Below, piece after piece: positions 5,510 to 6,565 of a stretch of DNA of 6,565 nucleotides (position 1 is the first letter of the stretch; each line of letters opens with the position of its first letter). The notes under the pieces are model-generated. The model ran no database searches, was not told the origin of the DNA, and saw only the letters and a program-made list of their open reading frames with translations. The stretch is from Spirochaetaceae bacterium (GTDB lineage Bacteria > Spirochaetota > Spirochaetia > Treponematales > Treponemataceae): assembly GCA_031271875.1 (NCBI GenBank), contig JAISVD010000205.1:1-6565 (forward strand). Reading direction: 5' to 3'. Made by a program: the position numbers and the translations under genes.

Positions 5510-5530
5510 TGTTCCGTTAATCACGGAACA
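5510..5530. promoter_or_regulatory. 21-bp inverted repeat in the leader of the secreted TPR gene
   Basis: TGTTCCGT (5510-5517) and ACGGAACA (5523-5530) flank TAATC. The 8-bp perfect dyad lies 17 bp upstream of the minus-strand start codon and just before its ribosome binding site. It could be an operator or a leader hairpin. No factor can be named. Confidence 0.45.
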
Positions 5531-5612
5531 GGATCCCGCAGCCCCTTAGCATCCCGGAAACTTGAGTTTTTTGAAGTTTCCCCTAATAAGGAATGTAATT
5601 TCACCGCAAGGT

Positions 5613-5641
5613 TTGACATATCGTAATAAAAAATGTACCAT
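5613..5641 (+). promoter_or_regulatory. sigma-70-type promoter of the membrane TPR gene
   Basis: A perfect -35 TTGACA (5613-5618), a 17-bp spacer and TACCAT (5636-5641, four of six -10 bases). Start of transcription would fall near 5648, at the left edge of the 27-bp dyad and about 57 bp before the ATG at 5705. Confidence 0.55.
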
Positions 5642-5650
5642 TTCTACAAG

Positions 5651-5677
5651 CGTATAATTGTAGTATACAATTATACG
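5651..5677. promoter_or_regulatory. 27-bp AT-rich perfect dyad, candidate operator or leader hairpin
   Basis: CGTATAATTGTA (5651-5662) and TACAATTATACG (5666-5677) are perfect 12-bp arms around GTA. Each arm contains a perfect TATAAT on its own strand (5653-5658 plus; 5675-5670 minus), though neither has a good -35. The dyad begins at about +3 of the TTGACA promoter and ends 27 bp before the start codon, between two divergent genes. A repressor-binding operator or a 5' hairpin of the mRNA are the main readings. Confidence 0.6.
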
Positions 5678-5704
5678 TGCTGCTGTTTGGAGGATTACGG
5701 AAAT

Positions 5705-6565
5705 ATGTCAATTCAGCTCGTTATTATTCTCATTCTGGCAACCGGTGTGGGATTTCTTGCTTGGTTCGTCATAAAATCGTTGATAGTTCCCACAAAAATC
5801 GATGGAATTGCGAAGCTCCTCAAGCAGGGAAAAACAACGGCAGCGATAAAGCTCGGCAAGAACCTCTCCTCTAAAAACCCTCGGGACGCCGAAACCCACT
5901 ACCTGCTGGGCAAAGCGTACCTGGCGGATAAAAAACCGGAGCTGGCGCTCATGGAATTCAAGATCGTTAACCAGAACGCCATTTTCGGAAAAACCATACC
6001 GGAAGCTGAATTCCGCAAAACCATAGCCCAACTGTACATCAAATATAACCAGCCTGAAGAAGCGCTCAAGGAGTATCTGCTTCTGGTCAAACTGGAACCG
6101 GGAAACGCCGATTACTATTATAATATCGGCAATCTCTTCGAAAAGCGTGAACGTTCCGACCAGTCCATCGCCTACTACCAGAAAGCCATCGAGGCAAACC
6201 CCAAACACATAAAAGCCCATGCGGCGATGGGTCTCCTCCTCTACCGGGGAAAACAGATCGCCGAAGCAAAAAAAGAGATCAATACCGCAATATCCCTGGA
6301 CCCCAACGCATATGCATCATATTACTACCTCGGAAAGATCCTCAAGGAATCGAAGGACTATGTAGGCGCGGTAAACGCCTTTGAAAAATCCATGAGGGAC
6401 CCCGAATATCGGCAGAAATCGATGATTGAACGGGGTATCTGTTACTTCAGCGCAAACAATATCGAAAAAGCGGTAGCGGAATTTGAGCGCGCCATCACCG
6501 CATCCCAGGAGGAATCCTCTCAGGATACACTCTACGCCCGCTACTTCCTCGCGTCCTGCTACGAA
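5705..6565 (+). CDS. membrane-anchored TPR protein, C-terminus beyond the right edge
   Basis: An open frame of 287 codons runs from ATG 5705 to the end of the window without a stop. Seen: a single transmembrane helix at about 4-25 (short MSIQ head, then a hydrophobic run, with lysines after it). By the positive-inside rule this places the rest in the cytoplasm. It is followed by at least six TPR-like units: about 33-60, 62-95, 103-135, 136-169 (YYYNIGNLFEKRERSDQSIA), 170-203 (AHAAMGLLLYRGKQIAEAKK) and 204-236 (YYYLGKILKESKDYVGAVNA), with another near 240-270. GGAGG (5689-5693) precedes the ATG with an 11-nt spacer. The layout (N-terminal anchor plus cytoplasmic TPRs) recalls LapB/YciM-type scaffolds, but the C-terminal part needed to decide is missing. 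Function unknown; protein-protein binding is expected. Controlled by the TTGACA promoter and dyad just upstream. Confidence 0.88.
   Translation, partial: MSIQLVIILILATGVGFLAWFVIKSLIVPTKIDGIAKLLKQGKTTAAIKLGKNLSSKNPRDAETHYLLGKAYLADKKPELALMEFKIVNQNAIFGKTIPEAEFRKTIAQLYIKYNQPEEALKEYLLLVKLEPGNADYYYNIGNLFEKRERSDQSIAYYQKAIEANPKHIKAHAAMGLLLYRGKQIAEAKKEINTAISLDPNAYASYYYLGKILKESKDYVGAVNAFEKSMRDPEYRQKSMIERGICYFSANNIEKAVAEFERAITASQEESSQDTLYARYFLASCYE

Noticed and set aside
5708..6220. 170-codon open frame on the minus strand at the right end
   Set aside because: Opposite the TPR gene at 5705, whose TM helix, TPR pattern, promoter and ribosome binding site are clear. The antisense product has no recognisable features.
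1..6565. tRNA, rRNA or riboswitch genes
   Set aside because: I saw no cloverleaf, rRNA-like or known riboswitch pattern on either strand. Faint structured RNAs could be missed by eye.

Overview
The window looks like chromosomal DNA of a moderately GC-rich bacterium. A spirochaete is my best guess, from the style of the short ~400-residue XseA, the MutL carrying an endonuclease motif, and the TPR proteins. This rests on recognition of protein families, not on a search, so treat the lineage as tentative.

Layout. (1) Positions 1-81, minus strand: the first 27 residues of a Y1 (IS200/RAYT-type) HUH transposase that runs off the left edge. (2) 82-415: an AT-rich gap holding three copies of an 11-bp repeat, AGCTCTGTCCC, and a candidate xseA promoter. 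(3) 416-3848, plus strand: a tight DNA-repair operon, xseA-xseB-mutL. XseA and XseB are the two subunits of exonuclease VII, and MutL is the mismatch-repair ATPase/latent endonuclease. Gaps between the genes are 40 and 9 bp. (4) 3849-4310: a second gap with a hairpin directly after mutL, two more repeat copies, and a decayed, internally deleted and frameshifted copy of the same kind of transposase (minus strand). (5) 4311-5492, minus strand: a secreted TPR plus coiled-coil protein of unknown function. (6) 5493-5704: a divergent control region with a TTGACA promoter and two inverted repeats. (7) 5705 to the right edge, plus strand: a membrane-anchored TPR protein, incomplete.

The unusual signal is the 11-bp repeat. 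Eight exact copies occur in 6.5 kb, where about 0.003 would be expected by chance. Five are intergenic and three lie inside genes: one in the mutL ATPase domain, one in the mutL linker, and one forming the last codons of the TPR gene. The copy in the MutL ATPase domain is half of an 18-bp near-perfect palindrome, effectively two repeats head to head. It sits in a stretch about 20 residues longer than the same region of E. coli MutL. The repeat contains no stop codon in any of six frames. With a transposase start and a dead transposase remnant beside these repeats, the simplest reading is a REP/REPIN-like family mobilised by a RAYT-like transposase and tolerated inside reading frames, comparable in outcome to the Rickettsia palindromic elements. 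The link between transposase and repeat is inference.
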